The notes under the pieces are model-generated. The model did no database searches, was not told where the DNA came from, and saw only the letters and a list, made by a program, of their open reading frames with translations. From the NCBI GenBank assembly GCA_037178625.1, contig CM074128.1:3162001-3226000 (forward strand): DNA of 64,000 nucleotides, written 5' to 3'. The DNA is from Skeletonema tropicum (Eukaryota > Bacillariophyta > Thalassiosirophyceae > Thalassiosirales > Thalassiosiraceae). The position numbers and the translations under genes were made by a program. Each line of letters begins with the position of its first letter. Position 1 is the stretch's first letter. Of this stretch, positions 32,336 to 42,856 are shown piece after piece.

Positions 32336-34138
32336 ATGCCCAAGCGAAAGAGCGGACCAAAAATAAATAGAGGTGGTGGTACAATCGCGAAATCTTCCAA
32401 CAATAATGTGAAGCCTGCGACCGACAATCAGAGCAATTATTTGCAAATTGGTGGTGTAGCTGGATTTATAGCGGTAGCAGTTGCCTTGATAGGGCATCGT
32501 ATCGTCGGCAACAGCAGTGGTCACATCAATAGCAACAGCAATAATGACATCATCGATGCATTAGATTTGCTGAAGAGAGTCCAAAAGAGCTCATCCTTTG
32601 AACTTCAACACAATCGTACCTTGATTGCAACGGAAGACATTCCTTCACAGACAGTTTTGATGGAGATACCACGAGAACTGATGATATGGGATCTCGATGC
32701 GGTGCGTAATGAATTCATAAGAGAAGAAATACTGTTGGCAACCATACCAGGAACAGTTGCGAAACGAGCTGCGCTGCTCTCTGCTTATCTTGCTCTGTTG
32801 CGGAATGATTTTTCAACCGATCACAACCTTCATCTTCAAGCATCGGTGGCAAAGCAATTGCCTTCTTATGATGAATACAAGGCATTCCATCCTGTCCTTG
32901 CTAGCATAGAAGAAATGGAACTACTACTTGGGAATCATTCGCCAGCTTTCCGTGATCTTTTAGTTCTTCGACAAAGTTTGAACAATGAGTACGATTCATT
33001 CAGTTCAGCCTCAGACAAGTTTGCTTCATTGGTATCGAGGGAAGACTATCTCTCTTGTCGCCTTGCTGTACAAATTCGTGCTTTCCAAATACCTGGTGTA
33101 TTACCAGAATCTGAGATTCCAAAGAACGAACAAGATCAATATACCGAAACTATACAAATTGATTTCACTAACGACGGGGTTCTATCGATAGAAATCATTA
33201 ATGATTGGATGAATAGTCATATTAACAACAATGTAATGGTAGGAGGATATGATGCTGTCAGACGAAGAGGAAGAGCATGGTCTACCAAGGCAATACAGCC
33301 TGGGCAGGAATTGATAATGGACTATGGAAGATTCCACGACTATGTGTTGTTTGGCCAATACGGATACGTGCCTTCCGATGGCACTGGTGTAACTATTACA
33401 TCAATTGCTGCCTATCATGACATAGGTGATGATCTACCAGACCTGGAGCAAATGATGTCGTACTTGCAATTTGATCATGGCTACCCTGAGTGCATCGAGA
33501 GGGAGTTGCACTCTGCTGCGTTTCGAATGAAAGAGTTGAAGTCGCGATATCTTCAAGAGATTGCAATTGATTCATCACGTTGGGCGCTACCATTACCACC
33601 ACGGCTTTCGACGGATGCCACTCCTCTTTCAACAACCATTTTGCCTAATGACTACACTGTTCCAACCTTTGGCACAGAAGTTTTCGAGTTTTTGGAAACG
33701 CACGCCCTTAGTATATCATTACCTTGCCGCTTGATTACACTCACCGAAAAGGATTTGGATGATGCAGAAGACTTTTTACTTAAAGACATGGAGACACTTG
33801 AAAAGGCAGCATCTCCCCTAGACACACCCACATTGCGACTTGAAGAGCTACAAGTCTCCCCAGCGTGGATGATACGCACCATTCACTGCATGAGAATGAT
33901 GGCGTCTGCTCAAAAAGATATGTATGGTACAACAATCGAGAGCAAGGCAAGAGAAATAATGGCACTAGCACGTGACGGTAAATCAAATACTTTGGAGTTT
34001 AATGCTGCACATGTAACGCTGGGAGAGATGCAGTCGCAAGAAGCATTGGAGACTTGGGCATTGGACGTCTTGCAGAGTGTATCAGGTATGGAAGGCCTTT
34101 CTCCTCAAGATCTTTATGTACGTAGCGAGCCTTGCTAA
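32336..34138 (+). CDS. SET-domain protein, rubisco-LSMT/SETD3-like, membrane-anchored
   Basis: 600 aa, single exon, ATG at 32336. A single hydrophobic segment (about 37-57, GGVAGFIAVAVALIGHRIV) follows a basic start, suggesting an N-terminal anchor. The SET region starts near 93 (NRTLIATEDIPSQTVLMEIP), contains the large iSET insert typical of plant lysine methyltransferases, and ends with GQELIMDYGRFHDYVLFGQY (about 322-341), the conserved catalytic Tyr segment. The usual D-x-x-N-H-S cofactor motif appears only as D-W-M-N-S-H (about 299), so substrate or activity may differ. The C-terminal 240 residues are helical like the rubisco-LSMT substrate-binding domain. The substrate cannot be read from the sequence. 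Confidence 0.8.
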   Translation: MPKRKSGPKINRGGGTIAKSSNNNVKPATDNQSNYLQIGGVAGFIAVAVALIGHRIVGNSSGHINSNSNNDIIDALDLLKRVQKSSSFELQHNRTLIATEDIPSQTVLMEIPRELMIWDLDAVRNEFIREEILLATIPGTVAKRAALLSAYLALLRNDFSTDHNLHLQASVAKQLPSYDEYKAFHPVLASIEEMELLLGNHSPAFRDLLVLRQSLNNEYDSFSSASDKFASLVSREDYLSCRLAVQIRAFQIPGVLPESEIPKNEQDQYTETIQIDFTNDGVLSIEIINDWMNSHINNNVMVGGYDAVRRRGRAWSTKAIQPGQELIMDYGRFHDYVLFGQYGYVPSDGTGVTITSIAAYHDIGDDLPDLEQMMSYLQFDHGYPECIERELHSAAFRMKELKSRYLQEIAIDSSRWALPLPPRLSTDATPLSTTILPNDYTVPTFGTEVFEFLETHALSISLPCRLITLTEKDLDDAEDFLLKDMETLEKAASPLDTPTLRLEELQVSPAWMIRTIHCMRMMASAQKDMYGTTIESKAREIMALARDGKSNTLEFNAAHVTLGEMQSQEALETWALDVLQSVSGMEGLSPQDLYVRSEPC

Positions 34139-34590
34139 ACTAAATAATACTGAAAATCAGCAGCATCTGCAGGCATGCTTTATTCAGTTGCTAAATCCAC
34201 CTGTACTTGCTACATATACTTATATTTGTTCATTGATCTGCACTGGAGACATTTATTGGAGAATGTCCCCTTCTCCTCGGAAAGTCACGTCACCGGTTCG
34301 GATAGACACGAAGGCATGCGAACATTCGAGCAACACTGATACGCGCGCGAAAATTAAAATCGACTCTTGTGTAGCCAAAATCGGCAATGGCACACAAGAC
34401 AATACACAAACTATGAGAGCTGTGCCTGTGCAATCACAATCTGCAGTAGGAGTATGAATTTGGGCGGAGGCATCGATTCGCACTTCTCACCTCAAGCACT
34501 TTGTAACGACTGGAGCGAAATCGTGAGCCATTGACGGAAGCAGCGAATAGAAAATATAACTAAACGCACAGATCTGGACCGCCGCCGCAC
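34139..34590. other. Intergenic, 452 bp
   Basis: Separates two co-directional genes (SET and kinase). Short frames here are not supported. It should contain the SET 3' UTR and the kinase promoter. Confidence 0.4.
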
Positions 34591-34605
34591 ATGCCTCCCA
34601 AGTGA
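34591..34605 (+). promoter_or_regulatory. Four-codon uORF overlapping the kinase start codon (TGATG)
   Basis: ATG CCT CCC AAG TGA ends on the A of the kinase ATG at 34605, so stop and start overlap as TGATG. If the transcript starts upstream, this minimal uORF would force termination-reinitiation at the kinase start. Transcript 5' end is unknown. Confidence 0.4.
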
Positions 34606-37600
34606 TGATAAAGCAAATGGCTGTCCCACCCACTGAAAATAAATCTCCTGCGAGGCAACGAATGACCACGACATCATCTTCTCATTACATTAAAATGCAA
34701 ATGTTGCCGGACACACAAAACACCAAACCGCTGAGAAAATCCAGTTCATCTCCGAACATGATGCCTCAATCTCCTGGTGGATCTCATGTGAAACGGCTGA
34801 GTATGGGTAAGAAACTAAAGAGTCTACGCAAGAAAATTCCAGGTGTCGGAGGTAAACATAAGCGCAGTCCCAGTGGGGAGCATTTCATTCTCGGAGATGG
34901 AACTGAAGGTGATGGGCTTGAAGTTGAAACGGCGGCAGATGTGTCGTTTAGATCACTAACTCCTGTGAGGAAGCGTGATAAAACGCCACCTGCACGAATA
35001 GCTAAGAAGAAGGTAGTGAAGGAGGAAGCTCGAGAGCAACTCAATGACAGCCGTGAAACTATAGACAATCCGAGCCCAAAGGCTGGAATGGCCCCCAAAT
35101 TTGCGAAAAGCAAGCAGCAGTCGCAGCCGGAAAACTCATCTCCATCATCAAAAAATTCACCACCCCGTATTGCCCTACCGACTGTATCACACACTCCTTT
35201 CCACTTTATTTCTGATGATAACTTTACAAGACGTGTCGACGCCTATGATGGTCAGGTCATAACTTGCTCAGACTCAAAGGCACCAACGTATGAGGTTGGA
35301 AATTATTTGGGTGGAGGTGTCGCAGGAGTTGTCTATGAGGGGAAACGATTGAGGCCAGCGAATGAATATCCACCGGCGCGTGTTGGAGGTGGAGGTGCAT
35401 TTTATCCAAGCATTGTTGGAGGTGAAATGGATGGAAGGAGAACTACTTCTCCCATTTCCATGACAATGTCCACGTCCACTACGTCGAATGTCCCAGACAG
35501 TGCAGAAATTGGAACAGGTTTATTTGCGGATGTTCACCGTTCTTTGATTAAAGACAAAAGATTGCCAACACCTACTACGAGTCCGAGTAGTGAGTATGCA
35601 CGAGGAGGATGCACTTCGATGGTTTTTGGTTGCGGTGAACCTTCCGTAGATGAAGAGAGAGTGGATCACGCCTTATCATCACCAACATCACCAGCGTCAA
35701 CCTACGCCACTGCAACTGATGATCAATTGTCCCCAGCATCACAGCGACAACGTTACAAAGCAGTAGATATGGCTTCCATTGAAATCCCAGCGGGGTTTTC
35801 TTCAATGGACGTCGAAACCCCGCCGAACAATAGCGGTGTTCATCGCGTTGTTGTTGATGACGCGGATGCTCCTAACCGATCCAGACGTGAGGCAAGGGCA
35901 TTATCACGAAATGAATTTTCACCAGGAAGAGCAGCAGTGAAACGTAATTCGTCGGGGATTCTTTTCGATGAGAGAACCAATCTAAACATTATTGACGACA
36001 TGAGCGAAACTGTTGCGATCAAAATACTCAATCCAGTTGGCTTTAAGCTTTTGGCTCCTGAATCGTTGAGGAAAGCAGTTATTGTACGCGAAGGTTTGCT
36101 TCCTGCAGTCAGACCGGATGGATCATTTACTCTAACAGAAGATCACGTATGGTGGCTAATAAATCCAAGCAGCAGGAATTTACGGCATCTTATGAAGAAA
36201 AACCATCAGACACAACTATCGCCCCAGCGTCAGAAAAATGACGACGCATCTGAAGAATCAGACTTTAAGAGACAGTCGTCGTCGCTATCGCATAATCCTA
36301 ACGATCGTGGCACTGCCGAGAAGGGATTGCGTTTGAGCCTTGTGGCAACATATGTAGATCCAGTTACCTCTACGTTGACAGAATTGCCGTTACCTCGATG
36401 CGTTGAAATATGGGGGCATCCGCCATTTGCTGCTACTGATCAAGAGTTTGAAGCCATGGTGGAAACTCTGTTAAGATTAAATGCGGGTAGATCAGGTGGA
36501 ATCATTCGGAAACAATCGTCTCGGGGTGAACAAGATGATAATGATCCATTGGCAAACAGAAAAGGCGGCTCGACTGTGTACTGCCCGGCTCTTTCTGCCT
36601 ATATTGCCATTCCTGCTATCCCCCCGAAGTATTTAAGATGGCTTAAGCAACGACGCCTAGCTACAAAAGAAGTACGCAATATGATGCGAATTGGCCGCCA
36701 TAGAAATGTGGTCCACCTCTACGAAGTTCTAGAATTGGTCCAAGATTCCAAATCAACAATGTTTTTGATCTTGGAACTAGTCAGAGGAGGGGAACTTTTT
36801 GACCTCATTAGTAGTACAGGATCAAAGCGCAAAGGGGATAAACCGTCGACTGCAAATGAACAACACGAAAACACTATGAGGAAATTTTTTAGAGAGTTAG
36901 CATCAGGAATCAGCTTTATTCATCAGTGCGGCGTGGCCCATCGAGACTTGAAGCCAGAGAATCTTCTTATCCACACTAAGTCAGCTAAAGGAATAGAAAA
37001 GGAACAGTCGGATGATTCAGTAGAGGAAGAACGTACCCTCAAAATTGCTGACTTCGGTCTATCGGCAACATTCCAGATCACTACGTCAGAAAAACTATGG
37101 CATGGCATTTCACGAAATCAATCAGCCACCTCCAGCCGTTGGGATGGTAACAGTGTCTTCGAAAGTCCTCAGAAACGGAGTGGTCTGCCTTTGAGTCCTC
37201 AGTCGGATCGGAATAAACCAGAAACTGGATTTTCTCCTATGCTGAATAAGTTTGGTGCAACAGCATTATCTCTTTTTACATGCGGTAATGTGATCGATGT
37301 CTGCGATGGAGGATGGAATGACTCTGACATTGCTGCCGACAATGATATACTTGACGGGGAATCGAAATTGCGTCGCATGAATTCTGTGGTTGGATCACCT
37401 CATTACGTTGCTCCTGAAATTATTGCACAAGCTGACAAAAAGGACTCTAACAAAAAAACACCTAAAAGCCCACCACCAAAACCAAGAGAAGGATACGATG
37501 GCACTAAAGCTGATGTATGGTCTGCTGGAGTAATTCTTTACGCCATGCTGTTCCGTTCTTTGCCATTTGGTGAAGATTTGCTGCGCTGCCCGAGATATCA

Positions 37601-37928
37601 AGCATTTTTCAAATGGTACAATGACGCAAGGCAATTGAACTCAGTGCTTAGTGGGAAGAAGAATCGAAGAGCCTTCCCAGAATACACATTAGATCCTAAT
37701 TATGACGAATTTGACGAGGAAGAGATGCTGGGACCTCACTGGTTCTTCCCGACCGAGATTAGCGTTGAAGGAAGAGACTTGATTGTGGCAATGTTAAACC
37801 CCAACCCAAACGATCGCATCAGTATTGAAATGGTTCTTCATCATCCTTGGCTACAGCCTGCTGTTGTTGGGGTTTCACGAGAGCAGAGTGTCGTTCAACG
37901 TATGAATGGCCTTTGCATTGGAACATAG
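34605..37928 (+). CDS. CaMK-like Ser/Thr kinase with three large insertions in the catalytic domain
   Basis: 1107 aa from the ATG at 34605; the frame opens at a GTG one codon earlier. The first 220 residues are basic and disordered. Kinase motifs are complete but widely spaced: Gly loop NYLGGGVAGVVYEG (about 232), VAIK lysine (about 469), helix C region KEVRNMMRIGRHRNVVHLYE (about 688), ELVRGGELFD, catalytic HRDLKPEN (about 778), DFG (about 816), VGSPHYVAPE (about 928), DVWSAGVILY. The normal gaps are about 15 residues from loop to lysine, about 15-20 to helix C, and about 25 from DFG to APE; here they are about 235, 215 and 110. All key residues (Lys, Asp, Asn, DFG) are retained, so activity is likely. 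Motif style resembles CaMK/CHK1/SnRK. Target unknown. Confidence 0.9.
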   Translation: MIKQMAVPPTENKSPARQRMTTTSSSHYIKMQMLPDTQNTKPLRKSSSSPNMMPQSPGGSHVKRLSMGKKLKSLRKKIPGVGGKHKRSPSGEHFILGDGTEGDGLEVETAADVSFRSLTPVRKRDKTPPARIAKKKVVKEEAREQLNDSRETIDNPSPKAGMAPKFAKSKQQSQPENSSPSSKNSPPRIALPTVSHTPFHFISDDNFTRRVDAYDGQVITCSDSKAPTYEVGNYLGGGVAGVVYEGKRLRPANEYPPARVGGGGAFYPSIVGGEMDGRRTTSPISMTMSTSTTSNVPDSAEIGTGLFADVHRSLIKDKRLPTPTTSPSSEYARGGCTSMVFGCGEPSVDEERVDHALSSPTSPASTYATATDDQLSPASQRQRYKAVDMASIEIPAGFSSMDVETPPNNSGVHRVVVDDADAPNRSRREARALSRNEFSPGRAAVKRNSSGILFDERTNLNIIDDMSETVAIKILNPVGFKLLAPESLRKAVIVREGLLPAVRPDGSFTLTEDHVWWLINPSSRNLRHLMKKNHQTQLSPQRQKNDDASEESDFKRQSSSLSHNPNDRGTAEKGLRLSLVATYVDPVTSTLTELPLPRCVEIWGHPPFAATDQEFEAMVETLLRLNAGRSGGIIRKQSSRGEQDDNDPLANRKGGSTVYCPALSAYIAIPAIPPKYLRWLKQRRLATKEVRNMMRIGRHRNVVHLYEVLELVQDSKSTMFLILELVRGGELFDLISSTGSKRKGDKPSTANEQHENTMRKFFRELASGISFIHQCGVAHRDLKPENLLIHTKSAKGIEKEQSDDSVEEERTLKIADFGLSATFQITTSEKLWHGISRNQSATSSRWDGNSVFESPQKRSGLPLSPQSDRNKPETGFSPMLNKFGATALSLFTCGNVIDVCDGGWNDSDIAADNDILDGESKLRRMNSVVGSPHYVAPEIIAQADKKDSNKKTPKSPPPKPREGYDGTKADVWSAGVILYAMLFRSLPFGEDLLRCPRYQAFFKWYNDARQLNSVLSGKKNRRAFPEYTLDPNYDEFDEEEMLGPHWFFPTEISVEGRDLIVAMLNPNPNDRISIEMVLHHPWLQPAVVGVSREQSVVQRMNGLCIGT

Positions 37929-38077
37929 TATTAGTATTTTGATGTTGTACAAAGTGAAAAATAAAATTAAATGTTTTGTCTGTTATCGTACACAAAATTT
38001 ATATCGATAAACTCGTGTTTTCTTATGCATGGTAATGAAAGGTCGCAGTGGTCGCAGCAGCGATCCACGCATCCATT

Positions 38078-38632
38078 TTATACAATATCGCTGGTCTCAT
38101 TCTTTTTATTGGCTTTTGATTTGTCGTCTTCATTATCGTCGTTGCGTTCCAAATTATTTGCTTTTGGTTTATCAACCCCGTCATCAGGCTTTGCCGCTTC
38201 AATGTTATATTTCTCAGCTTTTGACTTCCACTCCTGTTTTTGCTCATCACTTTTCTCGCTCCATAGCTGAGCAACCTTTTGAACCACATCTTGGTTACCT
38301 AATGATGGATCCTCTTCACGGACAGTCGGGTTTACCTCTTTCATAAAGAGTGTGTAGCCCGTAAGTTGTTTAGGCCTTTTGTTGCGTTCGGGATCATTAC
38401 TTCTCTTTCGCTTGGCCTTCTTCCCCCCTAATTTCTTTGGTGAGTTTTGGAAGTGTTGCTCTAGCCCATGATCGTGGATGAGCTTGTCTGCTTGTGCCCA
38501 CAGCTGTTTGGCTCGACTCTCTGCTGCCTCCGCCTCTGATCTAAGAAATGAGACAAACGCAATGGTTGTTACATCACAAGAAGGAGCTTTGGCACCTGCG
38601 GCTTTCTCGTTGACAGCTTCGTCCTCGGCCAT
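38078..38632 (-). CDS. HMG-box protein
   Basis: 184 aa, single exon, ATG at 38632. A basic linker KKLGGKKAKRKRSNDPE leads into one HMG box (about residues 84-145) with the expected hydrophobic core: KRPKQLTGYTLFMKEVNPTV, then QDVVQKVAQLWSEKSDEQK and EWKSKAEKYN. HMG boxes bend DNA; a single box with flanking basic and acidic tails is typical of nucleosome-associated or YABBY-like architectural proteins in algae. Nuclear location is inferred. It is the last ordinary gene before the transposon nest. Confidence 0.9.
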   Translation of the reverse strand: MAEDEAVNEKAAGAKAPSCDVTTIAFVSFLRSEAEAAESRAKQLWAQADKLIHDHGLEQHFQNSPKKLGGKKAKRKRSNDPERNKRPKQLTGYTLFMKEVNPTVREEDPSLGNQDVVQKVAQLWSEKSDEQKQEWKSKAEKYNIEAAKPDDGVDKPKANNLERNDDNEDDKSKANKKNETSDIV

Positions 38633-38974
38633 GATGATGATTACTTGGGTCCAACTATGGCACTATTAGGTTCTGCGATCGCTAAGGAGGAAGGCTCTAA
38701 TGATGGATAGGTTATCGACTTCACTACCAGTAACTTTATCATGATAGCATAAAATAACATCTGAATTTGAATTTTGAACTAAGATTCAAATCGAAGTTGT
38801 CGCCCACACTACAGGTCTCGCATCTACGATAGCATTCAGAAGGTTGATTGGGTCTAAAGAAGTGATGGTAGTGTGGATGGATGTCAAATGAGTGCGTTTG
38901 AATGTGATGTGTGGTACTAGTATGTACGATTATGGATTATGGTACTTTAAGGTATGTAGAGAGGAATGTCTTCG

Positions 38975-40637
38975 TATATTGGGTTCCCTCCTGGCCAAAA
39001 CCACTAATTAGTGGTCATACGTAGGGGGTAGTTAGAGGACATTCTAACACCTCCCAAACCCTAACATTCAAGGAATACACCACCAAAGACCTCTACAACA
39101 GAGTCCAAGCCCAAAAATCCGCAATGAAAACGCCCAAATAGAAGTAGAGATAGCTATATACACACCATAAAATCGCTATTTTAGTGACCACTAATTAGTG
39201 GTCGAGAATTATGTGTTGTTGTGTAATTGTTTATGCTTCCCCCAACAAACAGTGCACATGGGAACCTTCTTATGATATGTGGAGTAGGTTTTGACCTCTA
39301 TGCGGCATGTGGCACGCCTATCCTTGATGTACTGTGTGCCAACCTTCTGCCGACATTTTGTAAAATCTGGCTTGAATTCAAGCACGGGCTTGACCGTCTA
39401 GCTCGCCTGTTGGGGCGAATAGGAGAGCAGGAAGCTTTCCTGCACTGCATATGATGTTGTTCTAACATTTACTTGGCTGATTGACGACGAAAATCACGTT
39501 GGGGTGGAGAATTCTCAACTCTAGTATGCGATATCTTGACACGAGAAGGGCGCAAATTAACGCAAATTCTGCTGAAATGAGGTGTAGGCGCAGGTTTAGC
39601 GGAGATAACAGCCAATCAAAGGATATCGTCGTGTACATTAATGTCGTTGTGGTCGCTGTGCAAGAGATCACCATCGGATTTGCATTACTTATTGGCCAAA
39701 CATACATCATAGAGTGGTGATTTGGTGCTGATGGATGCCAATTTTTTTTTGGAAAAAATGCGCTACACCACAACCTGGCATCACCTGCAGCCGCCCTGTC
39801 ATTAATTTGGACCATTCCACCAACAATATTCCTATAATTAATATCATATGATGCTGTCTTTGTTTTTATTCCATTTAAAGCGGTTGATTTGTCGAATAAT
39901 TATTGAATATTGCCATTATATTTGTGTCGATAAATCGTCATCATCGCATCCCCGTCGCTTCAATTCATGTGAGATGCTAACCAAAACGAACTCTCTTGGG
40001 TAGATGGGCCGCTTTCCATGTACCCATCTGTAGATAGGTTGGCCGCTTTGGGTAGGGATCGTTGTTTTCGAGTAGAATACCGTCGTATGTCGACTGCAAA
40101 TAACTTTGCATGGTGGTTGGGACATCATCCGGTTGCCGGTGAAGTTTGTGCATGATTGTTGTAGGATCCAGGCCATCTCGATGCTCTTCTTCGACCACCT
40201 GGTTAGCCACTCATATTGTGACTGTTGTGGTATGCTTTCTGATGGGTAAAAGCATCTACTAAATGCAGATACGACGGCTCGTATGCTGGGCCTCTTTCGC
40301 CATGGTGATGGTGTGATGAAATGTGAGTTCTACGGGTGGCAACATTTTTGATATCAATTCCTACGTACCCCCAAGTTGAAGTTGCAAAACTTCCGAAAAA
40401 AACTCGTCGGCTGTTCGCCAAATTTGTCAGTAGGCTAGTGTTTGAACGTTAATAGGTTGGGCCCTCTCCAGGGAACACGTGAGATAATAGGTGTACGCCT
40501 TGTCAAGACATTGAAGAGGGTGCCACCTGAATTTGATAACGTTTGAGTGATTATAAGGGGGTCGTAGGAGATCGTAAACTGACTACTAATTAGTGGTTTT
40601 TCCGCTAATTAGTGGCCCCAGGAGGGAACCCAATATA
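38975..40637. mobile_element. Element C: nested insertion with 20-bp perfect terminal inverted repeats
   Basis: Ends tatattgggttccctcctgg (38975-38994) and its exact reverse complement (40618-40637). Just inside each end are palindromic ccactaattagtgg boxes (39001, 39187, 40590-40615). The related sequence in the inner element (about 43355-43400, minus) reads straight through the equivalent site, ...ctgtagaagctct..., without this 1.66-kb segment, so it is an insertion into the outer element. Target site is TA-rich. Weak open frames on the minus strand at 39977-40210 and 40203-40421 might be decayed coding sequence; I recognise no transposase. Confidence 0.8.
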
Positions 40638-40656
40638 TATAGAAGCTCTAAGATCT

Positions 40657-41147
40657 CAAGCACCTTGACGACGGCAATGAATAATCGTAAATATCACCGG
40701 CCCGGCCGTCCATCACCAAACCGCAACACACCGTAACCATGATGCCGCTGCCGAAATAGACCAACTTAATCGCCGACCTATGGGCCAATCGATGGCTGAT
40801 CGTTAGTATGGACTATTATAAACGTGTTATCGTGCTTGGATGCAGAAGAAACGGTCATTGGGATGTTCGAAAAGCACTGTTCGTTGGCCGGCGAGCGCCG
40901 ACCATCGCCGTCATAAATCATCGTCACCATTCTGCCTTCTCTTTGGGGATTTGGCTGCGGCGAGGGCTTCGGCACTTACTTAATAGTCCATACTAATGAT
41001 TGGCCATCGATTGGCCCATAGGTCGGCGATTAAGTTGGTCTATTTCGGCAGCGGCATCATGGTTACGGTGTGTTGCGGTTTGGTGATGGACGGCCGGGCC
41101 GGTGTTATTTACGATTATTCATTGCCGTCATGAAGGTGCTTGAGATC
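40657..41147. repeat. Palindromic cassette, copy 1 (in outer element)
   Basis: Long inverted repeat: the left arm from about 40657 (agatctcaagcaccttgacg, then ccggcccggccgtccatcac and taatcgccgacctatgggcc) pairs with the right arm ending about 41147. Arms are about 180 bp, the central loop about 140 bp (40812-40980). A second copy lies at about 42857-43350. Confidence 0.85.
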
Positions 41148-42431
41148 TTAGAGCACACTACAGGTCTCGGTTATCTCTACTCAGCGAAGGTTGGTTGATG
41201 GTGGTATTTGGGATGATGGGGAGCACGGGTTCTAAGGCCTACGTAGGAATTCAAATCTTCGTAGAACGTACATACTACCTGTAAGTCGTACCTAATGCTG
41301 CACTTTTTGACATCAACCATGAAGCTGCCGCTCCTACCGTCGGCCCCAACAATGCACACGCTTCAAATATAACCAATATACGCACCAATATCGCTCTCCA
41401 TTACTATTGGGTATATTATGGAGGCGTTCCTTTGTCGAGGTAGATGCCGTCGTTGAGTTATTGTACTCGCCATCAACGATATGAAAATTGGTCATCTTCG
41501 TCCACCTGTGATATGATCCTTTTGGCAATGATACTCTGCACTACAAGGTCCCCTACTTTACATATCTCATCTGCAACATAATATTGACTTCCGAGGTCGT
41601 GCCCCACGTATGAGAGTGCTCCCTCTATTTTTTATTACCCAGGCGCACATGTGATCGGATATGTGATGTTTCACATAATTAATATGCAACAATCAACCAT
41701 ATAAACAGTCCATAACAACAATGCAAACACAATTCTTCAACTCTCAACATGAAAGAGGATGTCGGGGGGGTATACACGCTTCAGCAGCCGCAATATAGGT
41801 GTAGATGTCATATTAATCATGGTGTAGAGGCCTACATTTTTTTGTAATTTATTGTACCAAATAATATTGAACATTATCCGATTGAAAACACTACTCCAAA
41901 CAATACCAATGTATATTATTACCGCAATGATTTGTTAGTTCTGTTTTGGATGTGTTTTGGAATTATTGGTGGCTGTATACAACAATTGATGGTGGTTATT
42001 ATGCCCATTTGAGACGAGTTTTTTGTAATTATTGACTCGTCGCTTCAAGGAGACAATAAGACTCTTTTTATCAGGTTTATGCCCCCCAATCATCGCTCTA
42101 TATCATATTATAACTGGGGCATAAGTTTCAGGGCTTCGTTCCCTCTGTGATGCATCCTTTGGTGAGAGTGTCGGTCGCAACAAGGCGACAGGTGGCTTTT
42201 GATGATGGTGTGGCTAGATCACTTATATTCTTGGTGAATACGGTGATTACTGTGGCGATAAGCATAACCTACGAATAATATATGTTTGTTTGTCGATTAG
42301 AAGGGGCAGGGCGGAGTGATGGCACACCCTACTGCCTCTCTTTTGGATAAATATGGCAGCGGCAGACTGTGTCGTCGAGGGGAAATTTCTAGCGATAAAA
42401 TATGTCGACGAGAATTAATTCGACGTTATTG

Positions 42432-42506
42432 TATACTGGTGAACTTTTTTATTAATGAACTACAATATGGGTGTAGAGTTCGTTGCCAAAAAAGTTCACC
42501 AGTATA
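42432..42506. repeat. Stem-loop 1 of a three-member family
   Basis: Perfect 19-bp arms (tatactggtgaactttttt at 42432-42450, complement at 42488-42506) with a 37-nt loop. On the minus strand the loop ends atattgtagttcattaat before the A-tract. Confidence 0.8.
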
Positions 42507-42856
42507 TCAAGATGGGACATTATATCACCATAGGACGCAAACACACCATGGTGCCGGTGCTCCTCATCTTGGTGATGTTGAGTGGAGATGAAAAAGTGTT
42601 TGGCGATAGTTAGCCCGTCAAGAAAATATATTGATTTTTGCCTGTTTTGGTTAGTAAGGGTTAACAAATGTCGTAGCGATAGTCATATCACCTGTTATGT
42701 ACTATTCCTACGTTGATACTCCTACTTTTGAACTTAGACCGGGAGGCTTAGAACCCGTGGGAGGGTGAAAGCAAGTGATTTGTGTAGGTGGTATCTATGA
42801 TTATGTACTTTGATGTATGTATGAGCTGAGACTTCGAGATAACCTCTAAGAACTGA

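Noticed and set aside
32081..32524. 147-codon minus-strand frame across the SET gene start
   Set aside because: Overlaps the promoter and first 60 codons of a convincing SET-domain gene; composition not coding-like.
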